A DNA stretch of 20,753 bases from CAYFJO01 sp964343305 (GCA_964343305.1 CAYFJO010000178.1:1-20753); one strand, 5' to 3'; positions 1-8,434 are shown, counted from the first letter of the stretch. The notes: generated by a model not told the origin, from the letters alone. Numbers and translations: made by a program.

Positions 1-112
1 TCTCTACGCGACTACGACAATACGAATTCGGGTAAATTCTCATCCGCCGGTCGCCCTAAGTAGAAACAGTTCGAAAATACACGTCTATCTAGAAACTGAA
101 AAGGACAAAGCC

Positions 113-646
113 ATGCCAAAGCTAGTAGGGATATTTGTTACACTTGCAAGTTTCTATCAACTTGGTTCAGCCGAACAGCGTCAAGCTGTTCAATTTTCAC
201 TAGAAGCTAGAATTGTATCGATTCCAGAAGAACTTTTCGAAAGGGTCCAGAAACTCGCGAAACATGAAAATAACGAAAAATGTTTAAATTACAGGATACT
301 GGAGGATCTGGAGAGTTTCTTAATATATCAAAAGACCTTTCCGGATGTTGATGAAAATGTATTTGGAAAGAGCAAGGTTGTATATGATTCTGGAACAAAA
401 ATTGAGTTTTCTGATGAGTCGTTCGCCGAGCAACCTTGCAGTGCAACAATTGAAGCAAGGGTCGAATACGAAGAAGAATCGATAACACTGATTGTATGCA
501 ATGCGAATGCAACCAAAATTCCAGTTAAGGGAGAATGCAAAATCACTGTACCAAATGGTAAAACACTTTTCTTTTACGGCAACGTGAATAAAACCCGTCC
601 TATATTCCTCATAACACCAAGGCTGATTGAGACGCGACAAAATTAG
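113..646 (+). CDS. Exported secretin-like (GspD-type C-terminal) domain protein, short and AT-rich
   Basis: A 177-residue protein with a hydrophobic N-terminus and a likely signal peptide cut after residue 20 (LGSA|E). The start is supported by AAGGA eight bases upstream. The mature part recalls the C-terminal domain of planctomycete secretins. 'VQFSLEARIVSIPEELFERV' (residues 26-45) matches the opening strand that usually reads like 'EARFV.VPE.F.E..G'. The NVFGKSKVVYDSGTKIEFSD stretch resembles the family's 'NVL.APKVT.FNGQ.A'. The end, GKTLFFYGNVN..RPIFLITPRLIE, resembles 'G.TLLLGG....PVLILVTPRII'. Full secretins are several hundred residues long and carry N-domains, which are absent here, so this would be a stand-alone or shortened relative rather than an outer-membrane pore. 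Base composition is clearly more AT-rich than the rest of the window, which suggests transfer or relaxed selection. The gene model is fairly secure; the family assignment is inference from remembered motif patterns. Confidence 0.6.
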   Translation: MPKLVGIFVTLASFYQLGSAEQRQAVQFSLEARIVSIPEELFERVQKLAKHENNEKCLNYRILEDLESFLIYQKTFPDVDENVFGKSKVVYDSGTKIEFSDESFAEQPCSATIEARVEYEEESITLIVCNANATKIPVKGECKITVPNGKTLFFYGNVNKTRPIFLITPRLIETRQN

Positions 647-811
647 AATCGTTTCAATTTGCCAGGGGCGCATTCCCATTTTGCGGACACTCGCTTGCAG
701 GAATCCCTGAGTTCTACTGCGTCGGCTCAAGAAATTCGAACGAACGAATTGTTCTTTGGGCTGGAAAAGGTGTCAGGGAAAGCGCTGGGCTAAACCGGCT
801 TGGAATCGGGA

Positions 812-931
812 ATGGAAGAGTCCTACGGAGAACACTTAGCCAGTGACTCTGGCCTCGAACCGTACGCTGGCGATGGTAACATCGCGAAGCGGCGTCGTGT
901 CGAACTGAAGCGGCTCGTGGCTGGTCGGTAG
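812..931 (+). other. Probable group II intron leader remnant (39-codon reading frame)
   Basis: The 290 bases between the two flanking genes hold no convincing full gene. The open stretch here reads MEESYGEHLASDSGLEPYAG and then diverges. Group II introns often carry, upstream of their reverse transcriptase, a short frame reading like '.ESYGEGLASHTGPESC.G', and the match in order and spacing is striking. No reverse transcriptase, domain V or EBS loop was recognised nearby, so only the 5' part would survive. The stretch 647-811 before it shows nothing identifiable. Identity rests on memory of the family consensus. Confidence 0.35.
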
Positions 932-936
932 CACGT

Positions 937-1617
937 TTACGGACGTTGGACCTTTGCACCTCGCAACACGAAATCATCCCAATCGCCCGTGTCATCGAAC
1001 GATCCAAGTCCAACCTGTCCCCAGGTAAAGGTCTTATCTTTGGCCACCATCACCGGCTCTTTCATGTTGTCGTAAAAGATCTCGATCGAGCCAGTGGTTG
1101 CGTTGCGCGCGATGCGAACATGGTGCCACTTGTCATCCCAGTCCGTTCCCTCGGTCGTCTTGAGCGAGATTTTGGTGCGAGCTTTTTTGTCGACGATGAA
1201 AATCTGATTTGCGTGGTTATCCGTTTTTTTGCCCAGGTGCACATAGTAGAACTGTGCCGGATTTTGATATCCGAAGAACAGGCACACGTCGCGATGGCCG
1301 TAATCCGGGTGCGTGCTCAACACTTTGACGTCAAGCTGAAAATCACCGACAACGACGTCTTCGAGCAGCGAGATGTTGTACGGGCTGCGGTGCGGCGGTT
1401 GATAGTCGCTGCGTTTTTTGTGTTGGCTGTAAACTTTGCCGGATTCGGTCTCTTTGACTTTCCACGCCGCATCATCGGTTGGTTTCCAAGCATCGGCACC
1501 GCTATCGAAGTTATCTTCGTGTACGACAGGCAAATCGTCCGCCAGGGAAAGATTCGCCAAAAGCGAGAACATAGAAACAGCGGAAAGGGTGAGAAAGTAC
1601 TGAAAGCGTCGGAACAT
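937..1617 (-). CDS. Secreted concanavalin/LamG-fold (DUF1080-like) protein
   Basis: A 226-residue protein with a clear signal peptide: basic MFRR, a hydrophobic stretch to about residue 24, and a likely cut after LSLA. The mature part has the look of a beta-sandwich carbohydrate-binding or 3-keto-disaccharide hydrolase-like fold. It contains an opening 'EDNFDSGADAWKPTDDAAWKV', alternating strands, 'FFGYQNPAQFYYVHLG', 'DKWHHVRIARNATTGSIEIF' (the W-H-VRI strand typical of LamG-like domains), 'TWGQVGLGSFDDTGDWDDF' and a closing strand. Planctomycetes carry many such exported proteins for polysaccharide breakdown. The start is supported by AAAGG about six bases upstream. It is divergent from the Gfo/Idh/MocA gene across 98 bases. 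No catalytic residues can be assigned, so it may bind sugar rather than cut it. Confidence 0.75.
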   Translation of the reverse strand: MFRRFQYFLTLSAVSMFSLLANLSLADDLPVVHEDNFDSGADAWKPTDDAAWKVKETESGKVYSQHKKRSDYQPPHRSPYNISLLEDVVVGDFQLDVKVLSTHPDYGHRDVCLFFGYQNPAQFYYVHLGKKTDNHANQIFIVDKKARTKISLKTTEGTDWDDKWHHVRIARNATTGSIEIFYDNMKEPVMVAKDKTFTWGQVGLGSFDDTGDWDDFVLRGAKVQRP

Positions 1618-1715
1618 GCTGTGCCTTTCGTTTTTTGTTGTGAATCATTTGTCGCCGTAAACACGATACACTACAACAATGTGAAAATAAACCTGCTGAT
1701 ATCGAGGAACATGAA
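1618..1715. promoter_or_regulatory. Divergent intergenic region with two ribosome binding sites
   Basis: These 98 bases separate two genes transcribed away from each other, so both promoters should lie here. Visible are AAAGG just ahead of the minus-strand start at 1617 and GAGGA (1704-1708) ahead of the plus-strand ATG at 1716. A second ATG at 1711 is in another frame and is not a useful start. No firm -10/-35 pair was assigned. Confidence 0.4.
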
Positions 1716-2819
1716 ATGCCTGAGATCTACAAAGTCGCGGTGATCGGGAGCACTGGGCGAGGGAATTATGGGCACGGTCTGGACACGGCTTGGGCGGCCA
1801 TTGAGAAGACGAAAGTGGTCGCCGTGGCGGACGACAACGCTGATGGTCTCGCCTCGGCTCAGAAACGACTCAAAGTCGATCGTGGCTTTGCCGACTATCG
1901 CCAAATGATCGAACAGGCCAAGCCCGACATCGTGGCAATTGGTCCTCGCTGGATCGATCAGCATCGAGACATGGTCGTGGCGGCGGCCGAGAGCGGTTGT
2001 CACGTGTACATGGAAAAACCGTTCTGCCGTGATTTGGTGGAAGCGGACCAGATCGTTGCCGCTTGCGAATCGAACAAAGTGAAACTCGCCATGGCCCTGC
2101 CCACGCGATACAGTCCGTTGATCGGGACGATTCGCCGTTTGATCGACAGCGGAGATCTTGGCAAGGTGCTGGAATATCGAGGTCGTGGCAAAGAAGATCG
2201 GCGAGGCGGCGGAGAAGATCTGTGGGTTCTGGGCACGCATGTGATGGACATGATCCGGTCGATTGGCAGCCATCCCACCTGGTGCTTTGCCCAAGTGGCT
2301 CAAGACGGCGAGCCCGTAACGAAGAAGCATGTGGCAAACGGCGCGGAAGGGATCGGCCCGCTGGCTGGTAATGGCTTGACCGCCATGTACGGAATGCCTG
2401 ATGGATCAACGGCCTACTTCGCATCTCACAAAGATGCCGGTGGAAACCCACGACGTTATGGACTGCAGGTTTTCGGTTCCAAAGGTGTGTTGGAGTTGAT
2501 CGAAGGAACGTTGCCGGAAGTCAAGTTTCTTGGCGATCCCAACTGGTCTCCGGGACGCAGCCGCGCGAAGTGGCAAAGTGTTTCGTCCGCTGGAATTGGC
2601 AAACCGGAACCGCTTGAAGGCGCCAAATACCGCGCCCGTCACACCTTGGCAATTGAAGATTTGATCGACGCGATCGAGAATGATCGGCCACCCATCTGTA
2701 ATGCAATCGAAGCGCGCGGCGCAACCGAAATGATCGCCGCGGTGTTTGAATCACATCGCTGCGGTGGTCCCGTCAAAATGCCGCTGGAAAACCGCAAGAA
2801 CCCGCTGACGATGCTTTGA
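1716..2819 (+). CDS. Gfo/Idh/MocA family oxidoreductase
   Basis: A 367-residue protein with an N-terminal Rossmann domain (VAVIGSTGRGNYGHG at residues 7-21 as nucleotide-binding loop, VVAVADDN strand). It has the family signature EKPF at residues 100-103, with Lys101 the usual substrate and cofactor lysine, and a C-terminal alpha/beta domain carrying LGTHVMDM (His175, Asp178), the typical catalytic and metal region. Members use NAD(P) to oxidise or reduce sugars, inositols and related polyols, and planctomycetes have large expansions of them. It lacks a Tat signal, so it is probably cytosolic. The start has GAGGA seven bases upstream. The gene converges on the SixA-like gene with only three bases between the stop codons and no recognisable terminator. 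The substrate cannot be told from sequence. Confidence 0.9.
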   Translation: MPEIYKVAVIGSTGRGNYGHGLDTAWAAIEKTKVVAVADDNADGLASAQKRLKVDRGFADYRQMIEQAKPDIVAIGPRWIDQHRDMVVAAAESGCHVYMEKPFCRDLVEADQIVAACESNKVKLAMALPTRYSPLIGTIRRLIDSGDLGKVLEYRGRGKEDRRGGGEDLWVLGTHVMDMIRSIGSHPTWCFAQVAQDGEPVTKKHVANGAEGIGPLAGNGLTAMYGMPDGSTAYFASHKDAGGNPRRYGLQVFGSKGVLELIEGTLPEVKFLGDPNWSPGRSRAKWQSVSSAGIGKPEPLEGAKYRARHTLAIEDLIDAIENDRPPICNAIEARGATEMIAAVFESHRCGGPVKMPLENRKNPLTML

Positions 2820-2822
2820 AAA

Positions 2823-3323
2823 CTAATCTATGGGCCCCATTTCGCGCGGCCGCCACAGATGGACAAGCTTTGCGGGTGCGTCAACCTTGAACTCGCTCCA
2901 CCTCCAGATATCGACTTCCACTTGTGCCAACGCCGCCGTCGGCATGACTTCGGCTTCCTCGGTTAGCAATTCCACCAAATCTTCCAAGCCGGGATTGTGT
3001 CCGACGACGAGCACACGTTCGGCGTCTCCGTCCATCTCGCTCAAAACGTTCGCGTAGGTATCAGGATTCGCGAGATACAACTGACTGACTTTCTCGACTT
3101 CCGCGGCGAAACCACAACTATTGGCCACTTTCGCAGCGGTCTTGCGAGCCCGCTTGGCAGTCGATGTCAGGATTCGATCGGGCACCAAGCCCTCGTCCTT
3201 GATGAGCTGGCCAATCCGCGGAGCGTCGCGTTTTCCACGTGAGTTCAACGGTCGATCGTGGTCCGACACGCCTGGCTCCGACCAACTTGATTTGGCATGT
3301 CGCAGTATGAGCAGTGTCTTCAT
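2823..3323 (-). CDS. sixA: SixA-like phosphohistidine phosphatase (histidine phosphatase superfamily)
   Basis: A 166-residue protein beginning MKTLLILRHAKSSW. The RHAKSSW motif (residues 8-14) contains the catalytic His9 of the SixA branch of the histidine phosphatase superfamily, and VVGHNPG (residues 106-112) supplies the second active-site histidine (His109). Length matches the family (about 160). SixA removes phosphate from histidine phosphotransfer domains, and in E. coli it also acts in the nitrogen phosphotransferase pathway. The frame is open a further 16 codons upstream to 3371, but that extension runs through the inverted repeat at 3348-3422 and has no homology, so the internal ATG at 3323 is preferred. 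It is the last gene of the minus-strand polyphosphate run, separated from ppk by the repeat. The family is firm; the exact substrate is not. Confidence 0.88.
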   Translation of the reverse strand: MKTLLILRHAKSSWSEPGVSDHDRPLNSRGKRDAPRIGQLIKDEGLVPDRILTSTAKRARKTAAKVANSCGFAAEVEKVSQLYLANPDTYANVLSEMDGDAERVLVVGHNPGLEDLVELLTEEAEVMPTAALAQVEVDIWRWSEFKVDAPAKLVHLWRPREMGPID

Positions 3324-3347
3324 GAAGTTTCCATCTACTATTGCCTC

Positions 3348-3422
3348 AAATGTCCAAATCCCAATGACCAATGCCCAATGACAACAACTTTTTGGACATT
3401 GGTCATTGGGATTTGGTCATTT
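3348..3422. repeat. 26-base inverted repeat between ppk and sixA
   Basis: Arms at 3348-3373 and 3397-3422 are inverted copies with one mismatch; the left arm contains CCCAATGACCAATG. The loop is 23 bases. It fills most of the 102-base ppk-sixA spacer, outside both coding regions. Within the operon transcript it would form a long hairpin and could act as a partial terminator or RNA stabiliser. It is probably one copy of a dispersed intergenic family. Confidence 0.85.
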
Positions 3423-3425
3423 CAA

Positions 3426-5582
3426 CTATCGCCCATTATTGGGCGCGCGGTGTGGCTCGAAAACCGTTCTTTGGGACTGTTTCGCAGATTTTACTGCCTC
3501 GCGAGCCTGGCTGTGAAGCTCTTCCTGGCTGCGCAGGGTCTTGCGACGACCACGTGCCCTGACTCGCTCGTAACTGCCGTCCGACAGCAAACGCTTTGCC
3601 TTGACGGTGTCTTGGAAGTGCGTTTCGAGTATTTCGATCAATCGCGACCGGCAAGCATTGTCTTCCACCGGCACGAGCAATTCGACTCGACGATCAAGGT
3701 TTCGTTGCATCCAATCGGCGCTCGATATGAACACGCGTTCATCGCCGCCATGATAAAAGTAGAACACGCGGGCATGTTCCAAGAACCGGTCGATGATGCT
3801 AGTGACACTGATGTTTTCGCTCAAATCAGGAACATCCGGCCGCAGGCAACAGATGCCACGGACGTTCAGTCGAATTTGAACACCGGCTTGCGACGCTTCA
3901 TACAAGGCGTTGATGATTTCCGGATCGACGAGCGAATTGAGCTTCGCATCGATTTTTGCTTTGCGGCCTTGCTGTTTTTGCTCCGTCTCGATGGCAATCA
4001 TCTCCAGCAACTTCTCGCGCAGGCCAATCGGAGCGGCGTCGAGCTTTCGGAACTGTTGCGGCTGGGAATATCCCGTTACGGCGTTAAAGAAACTGATCGC
4101 ATCGGCCCCAAGTTCCTCGTTGCTCGTCATGAAGCTGATGTCGCCATAAAGCCGCGCCGTCGTCTCGTTGTAGTTTCCCGTGCCAAAATGAACGTAGCGT
4201 TGGATGCCGTCCGACTCGCGGCGGACAATGATGCAGACCTTAGCGTGCGTCTTCAGCCCCTTGACTCCGTAGATCACTTGCACGCCGGATTGCTCCAGTG
4301 TCCTGGCCCAGCTAATGTTGCGGGCCTCGTCAAAGCGTGCCTTCAACTCCAAAATCGCCGTCACGTGTTTACCTGTCTCGGCCGCACGTTGCAAAGCCGC
4401 CATGATGGGACTGTTACGGCTGGTGCGATACAGCGTCTGCTTAATTGCTAACACATAAGGGTCGTCGGCCGCGTCTTCAACTAACTTGACGACCGGGTCG
4501 AACGAATCGTAAGGGTGATACAGCAGCACGTCTTGCCGCGCGAGAACATCGAACATGCTGGCGGTCATATCGACCATCGGAGACGGTTGCGGAGGCCACG
4601 CGTCGTATTTGAGATCTTCGAAACCCTGCACGTCCGTCAGCGGCATGAAAGACGCCAAATCCAACGGGCCCGGCGCGGCATAGACATTTTCCTCAGTGAT
4701 TTGCAACGCTTCCTTGAGAAAGTCACGCACTTCATCGCTCGTCTGATCGGTCACTTCTAAGCGAACGCAAGGGCTGTCCTTTCGCCAGTCCAGCACTTCT
4801 TCCATGCCGCTAAGCAAATCGGCGGCAAGGTCTTCGCGCACGCTCATGTCGGCGTTGCGCGTGATTCGAAACGCATGACATTCGAGAAGCGTCTCGTGGG
4901 AAAAAAACCGCTCTGCGAATTGCTTCACGACGTCTTCGAGCAAGACGTAGTTATATCCGCCTTCCGACTGCAATGTCATGAAACGAGAAAGTGAGCGACC
5001 CAGTGGGATGATGGCGAAGCGGGCTTTGCTAGTCTCTTGCTGCACGGGGCGGACGGGCAGACGGCGGCGACGTTTTTCGGGCGCGCCTTGCAGCCGAACA
5101 CACAGATTCAATGTGTGGCTTGGCAACAGCGGAAAATCTTCGGGCGAGGACATTCCAAGCGGCGCCAGCACGGAGAAGATCTCGCTCTCGAACATCTGGC
5201 TGACGACCTCGAGCTGGCGGTCGGTCAGCTCATCGGCGACCACACGACGGATGCCACGCTCCGCCATTTGCGGCTCCAACTCCTGGGAAAAACACTCGTA
5301 TTGCGCGTCGACGATGTCGTGGGCACGTCGGCTGATCGCTTTAAGCTGTGCCCGCGGCGTCATGCCCGCTGAATCCGTTTTACGATTCTTCTGTGCGGCG
5401 AGCAATTGAAGTCCACCGACACGGACCATGAAAAACTCGTCCAAATTCGAAGCCGTGATGGCCAGGAACTTGAGTCGTTCGAGCAGCGGGATTTCGCCAT
5501 CGCGTGCTTCGTCCAAGACGCGCTGATTGAATTCCAGCCAACTCAGTTCGCGGTTGATGAATGGATTCGGTTTCTTGCTCAT
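3426..5582 (-). CDS. ppk1: Polyphosphate kinase 1
   Basis: A 718-residue protein of normal PPK1 length. PPK1 reversibly transfers the terminal phosphate of ATP to polyphosphate via a phosphohistidine. Domains in order: N-terminal helical domain opening 'FINRELSWLEFNQRVLDEA' (about 8-26), head domain (about 120-310), and two phospholipase-D-like C-terminal domains. 'ELKARFDEARNISWARTLE' (412-430) is the conserved binding loop. KGLKTHAK (441-448) carries His446, equivalent to the autophosphorylated His435 of E. coli. RFLEH (599-603) supplies His603, equivalent to His592, followed by FISSADWMQRNLDRRVE. All key residues are present. Its ATG follows the ppx stop after a single base, so the two are translationally coupled. 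The C-terminal tail after about 655 is basic and poorly conserved. Confidence 0.97.
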   Translation of the reverse strand: MSKKPNPFINRELSWLEFNQRVLDEARDGEIPLLERLKFLAITASNLDEFFMVRVGGLQLLAAQKNRKTDSAGMTPRAQLKAISRRAHDIVDAQYECFSQELEPQMAERGIRRVVADELTDRQLEVVSQMFESEIFSVLAPLGMSSPEDFPLLPSHTLNLCVRLQGAPEKRRRRLPVRPVQQETSKARFAIIPLGRSLSRFMTLQSEGGYNYVLLEDVVKQFAERFFSHETLLECHAFRITRNADMSVREDLAADLLSGMEEVLDWRKDSPCVRLEVTDQTSDEVRDFLKEALQITEENVYAAPGPLDLASFMPLTDVQGFEDLKYDAWPPQPSPMVDMTASMFDVLARQDVLLYHPYDSFDPVVKLVEDAADDPYVLAIKQTLYRTSRNSPIMAALQRAAETGKHVTAILELKARFDEARNISWARTLEQSGVQVIYGVKGLKTHAKVCIIVRRESDGIQRYVHFGTGNYNETTARLYGDISFMTSNEELGADAISFFNAVTGYSQPQQFRKLDAAPIGLREKLLEMIAIETEQKQQGRKAKIDAKLNSLVDPEIINALYEASQAGVQIRLNVRGICCLRPDVPDLSENISVTSIIDRFLEHARVFYFYHGGDERVFISSADWMQRNLDRRVELLVPVEDNACRSRLIEILETHFQDTVKAKRLLSDGSYERVRARGRRKTLRSQEELHSQAREAVKSAKQSQRTVFEPHRAPNNGR

Positions 5583-5583
5583 A

Positions 5584-7179
5584 TTACTTGCGTGCGGTGC
5601 GCAACATTACGTTCACGCCAAAGATTTCTTCGAACAGCGAGCCACTTTGGCGCAACGCCAATTGCTCCAGCGACAAGTCCTCTACCGCGGGGATCGCAAT
5701 CACCAGTTGGCCTTTTTCGTGCAGGCAATGCAACTCTTGAATTCGCTGGCTGCGCGATTCATCCAAGGCGATGGCGATGCGCAAGATCGCGGAGAGTTTG
5801 GCAACAGCGACGCGCCGGTCCCGTGCCAAGGTGGAATACCAGTCGTGATTGGATGCCGGCGATGCACGGCGATGGTATCTGGCGATCAACGCCACCAGCA
5901 ACAGGTCTGTCTTTCCAAGCCCGAACAATTCGCTATTGCGAATCAAGTACAGCGAGTGCTTGTGATAAGCCGCCTGGCTGACAAACATTCCAATCTCGTG
6001 CAGCAGCGCGGCCGTGTAAAGCATCAACTCGTATCGCTCGTCCAGTTGATGGTCGCTCTGAAGGGCGCGAAACAAAACTTTGCACAAATGCCCGACATGC
6101 AACGCGTGGTCTTCGTCGAAGTCAAACCGCCGGCCCAAATCGATCGCCGATCGCACGATCTGCTCGCGAAAGTCCTCCGTCCACGCTTCGCGCGCCGCCA
6201 TTTCGTTCAGCAGGCCGTCGCGAAGATTTGTATTCGTCACCAAAATGTTCTGAATCTTGAATTCACGGGCCAGTTGCACGTAAGTCAGCAGTGCCGGGCC
6301 GACGGTTTCGGCATCGGGGAAACTCAAATGAAACTTTTGCACAAGCTCGTCAACCGAGTACTGCAACACTTCGTCAGTAAAACTCTCGAGATCCGAGACC
6401 GGCAGTTTTCCCAACGTTGCCGGATTCCAATCGGGATTGACGTGCGCGGCGGCGAACCGAACGTCGCCGCCGAGGGCGATCATTTCGACGCGTTCTTCGG
6501 GTGAAACGTGCTGCCGAATTTGCCGGACAGTTCGCTCGATCTGCGTTTCCATGATGCCGCGTACTTTGACAGTCGGAGCGTCAAAGGCCTCCAACGTTTT
6601 TCGTAGACGCAACGATCCCAGTCGATAAGAGTGCGAATAGTCGACACTTCCTCCCTTGACGACCAGCAGTTCCGTGCTGCCGCCGCCCACCTCCGTGACA
6701 ATCGTTTGGGCGTCCGCAAGCTCCGGCTCCGATGCCAGAAAAGGCTGAATCCCGTGGTAAGTGATGCGATTCACCTCGGCCTCGTCCAGCGCCTCGACTT
6801 GTATTCCGGTCGCGATGTAAACGCGATCGAGAAATGCCAATCGATTGTTGGCCTCCCGCACAGCACTCGTTGCGACGACACGCAATTGCCCCGGGTCGAC
6901 GATTTGATATTCGGTCAGCTTCACGCGGTAGCTCTTCAGCACCCGGACGCATTCCTCGATCGTCGCTTTGTCAATCTCGCCTTTTGAGAAGGCGTCTTTG
7001 CCCAACGTGACGGCTTGCGTCAACGTTTCGAGCGTACGGACGCCGCCTTCGCCGTCGATTTCCGCGATGGCCATCCGGATGGACGAGGTGCCGATGTCGA
7101 TCACCGCGACGGGTTGTCCCATGGTCGGACTCTGGCTGGTGGATTGCGGAGAACTTCCTTTTCCAATTGTGGTTACCAT
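5584..7179 (-). CDS. ppx: Ppx/GppA family exopolyphosphatase with C-terminal HD-like domain
   Basis: About 531 residues. The N-terminal actin-like ATPase fold shows the phosphate loop VAVIDIGTSSIRMAIAEID (about 25-43) and, further on, VTEVGGGSTELLVVKGG, the second glycine-rich loop of Ppx/GppA. The C-terminal third has an HD-like helical domain (LLHEIGM followed by HKHSLYLIRNSELFG and ARYHRR), as in long Ppx enzymes. Members cut terminal phosphate from polyphosphate or hydrolyse pppGpp. The frame extends two codons further to a TTG at 7185, but the ATG at 7179 is the first ATG; another ATG at 7122 would drop a 19-residue Ser/Thr/Gln-rich leader. No good ribosome binding site decides between them. 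It lies 37 bases after the ROK kinase and directly abuts ppk, so polyphosphate synthesis and degradation are co-expressed. Confidence 0.93.
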   Translation of the reverse strand: MVTTIGKGSSPQSTSQSPTMGQPVAVIDIGTSSIRMAIAEIDGEGGVRTLETLTQAVTLGKDAFSKGEIDKATIEECVRVLKSYRVKLTEYQIVDPGQLRVVATSAVREANNRLAFLDRVYIATGIQVEALDEAEVNRITYHGIQPFLASEPELADAQTIVTEVGGGSTELLVVKGGSVDYSHSYRLGSLRLRKTLEAFDAPTVKVRGIMETQIERTVRQIRQHVSPEERVEMIALGGDVRFAAAHVNPDWNPATLGKLPVSDLESFTDEVLQYSVDELVQKFHLSFPDAETVGPALLTYVQLAREFKIQNILVTNTNLRDGLLNEMAAREAWTEDFREQIVRSAIDLGRRFDFDEDHALHVGHLCKVLFRALQSDHQLDERYELMLYTAALLHEIGMFVSQAAYHKHSLYLIRNSELFGLGKTDLLLVALIARYHRRASPASNHDWYSTLARDRRVAVAKLSAILRIAIALDESRSQRIQELHCLHEKGQLVIAIPAVEDLSLEQLALRQSGSLFEEIFGVNVMLRTARK

Positions 7180-7216
7180 AGTCAATCACAGTGAAAACAC
7201 CGTTAAGAAACGGCAG

Positions 7217-8197
7217 CTACGAAAACGACTTCTGAGCCCATGCCGCTGAACCCATGATGACCGCGTCATCGCCAAGCGTTGCTTCGACCACTTGAAACGT
7301 GTCGACAAACGACGGCAGCACCCGTTTGTTTGCAGCCTCGGCAACGGGTTTGACGAACAGATGAGGCATTGCTTCGACCAGGCCACCGCCCAGGACGACC
7401 ATATCGGGACTCATCAGATGGACCACGGTCGCCACCGCGACTCCGATTTGCGATGCAGCCGTTCGGATGATCTTTTCCACCACATTGTCACCCGCTTTGA
7501 CACTGTCCGCCAAAACGCCGCTGCGGAGATTGGACAGATTCGTACCCACCGCTTTCATCAAATTTGGGGCCTGTCCTCGATATGCCGCCTGGCAGGCTGC
7601 CGCCGAAATCGCCAGCCGACTGGCGACCGCTTCCAAACATCCGTTCTGTCCGCAACCGCATCTCGGCCCGCCGGGCATGATTGGAATGTGGCCGATCTCC
7701 ATGCACGATTGATTCTTGCCGCGAATGATCTTGCCTTCGTGAACGTACCCGCCGCCGATGCCAGTGCCTGGAAACACGCCCAACACACTTCGCGAGTCTT
7801 TCGCGGCTCCGAAACAGTATTCGCCAAAGACGCCCGCGTCCACGTCGTTCACAACCTGAACAGGACAATGAAACACGTTCTCCAAATGCTCTTTGACCGG
7901 TACGTCCTGCCAGCCCAAATTGGGCGCGTCGTGAATAATCCCTTTATCCAGATCCAAAGGACCAGCACAGCCGACGCCGATTCCCCCCAGTTGTTTTTCG
8001 TCCAATTCCGCGTCGCTCAACGCCTTTTGAATTGTCTGGGCAATGCGTTCCAACCCCGTTTCCGACCCCTCGTGTCCTTTGGTCTTTTTCCGCTGTCGAG
8101 AAACTAAATGGAAGTCCGCGTCGAGCACGGCAGCCAGCATTTTGGTCCCGCCAAGGTCAAACCCGATCCAGTGTTTCTGTTTGTCAGTTGCAGCCAT
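7217..8197 (-). CDS. ROK family sugar kinase (glucokinase-like)
   Basis: About 326 residues. The ATP-binding loop GFDLGGTK is at residues 12-19. VVNDVDAG (115-122) carries the likely catalytic Asp118. GTGIGGGYVHEGKI follows, then EIGH (167-170) and CGCGQNGCLEA (180-190), the ROK zinc motif with His170, Cys180, Cys182 and Cys187. Members phosphorylate glucose or related sugars. The ATG at 8197 is preferred over a GTG nine codons upstream because AAGG sits nine bases before it and the motif begins soon after. It is the first gene of the run ROK-ppx-ppk-sixA. Some ROK kinases, the actinobacterial polyphosphate glucokinases, use polyphosphate as donor. The neighbourhood makes that worth asking, but those enzymes are shorter and lack the zinc motif, so ATP is the safer assumption. 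Confidence 0.9.
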   Translation of the reverse strand: MAATDKQKHWIGFDLGGTKMLAAVLDADFHLVSRQRKKTKGHEGSETGLERIAQTIQKALSDAELDEKQLGGIGVGCAGPLDLDKGIIHDAPNLGWQDVPVKEHLENVFHCPVQVVNDVDAGVFGEYCFGAAKDSRSVLGVFPGTGIGGGYVHEGKIIRGKNQSCMEIGHIPIMPGGPRCGCGQNGCLEAVASRLAISAAACQAAYRGQAPNLMKAVGTNLSNLRSGVLADSVKAGDNVVEKIIRTAASQIGVAVATVVHLMSPDMVVLGGGLVEAMPHLFVKPVAEAANKRVLPSFVDTFQVVEATLGDDAVIMGSAAWAQKSFS

Positions 8198-8434
8198 TCC
8201 AGTCGACCTTAACCTGTTGAGCACTTGGGGTTTGGGGCAAATTCAAGACGAGGCGTTTCTCGTCGATCCAATCTATCATTTGTACCATGCGGAATGCCCA
8301 CTTGCTACTGCCCACGGTGGTTGCCGTCGGCCCATTGTCTCGCGAGAATGCGTTTTTGATCGCCGCCACACACGTCGCGCGTCCGCGATCGCGACATGCC
8401 CCTTCAAGAATCACAGCCAATCAGGAAATTCAAA
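8198..8434. promoter_or_regulatory. Divergent promoter region between the polyphosphate operon and the aldo/keto reductase
   Basis: 237 bases between genes transcribed in opposite directions. It must hold the promoter of the ROK-ppx-ppk-sixA run and that of the aldo/keto reductase pair. AGGA at 8423-8426 is the ribosome binding site for the ATG at 8435. The frame of that gene continues upstream to 8396, but without homology or a better binding site. No operator-like palindrome or firm -10/-35 pair was recognised. Confidence 0.4.

Noticed and set aside
946..1743. A 265-codon open frame on the plus strand
   Set aside because: Antisense to the secreted lectin-fold gene, which has a signal peptide and a ribosome binding site; it also runs through the divergent promoter region.
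3297..4451. A 384-codon open frame on the plus strand
   Set aside because: It lies antisense to ppk, which has all catalytic motifs; the plus-strand product shows no recognisable family and results from codon bias of the real gene.
5527..6504. A 325-codon open frame on the plus strand
   Set aside because: Antisense to ppx and the start of ppk; no domain pattern.
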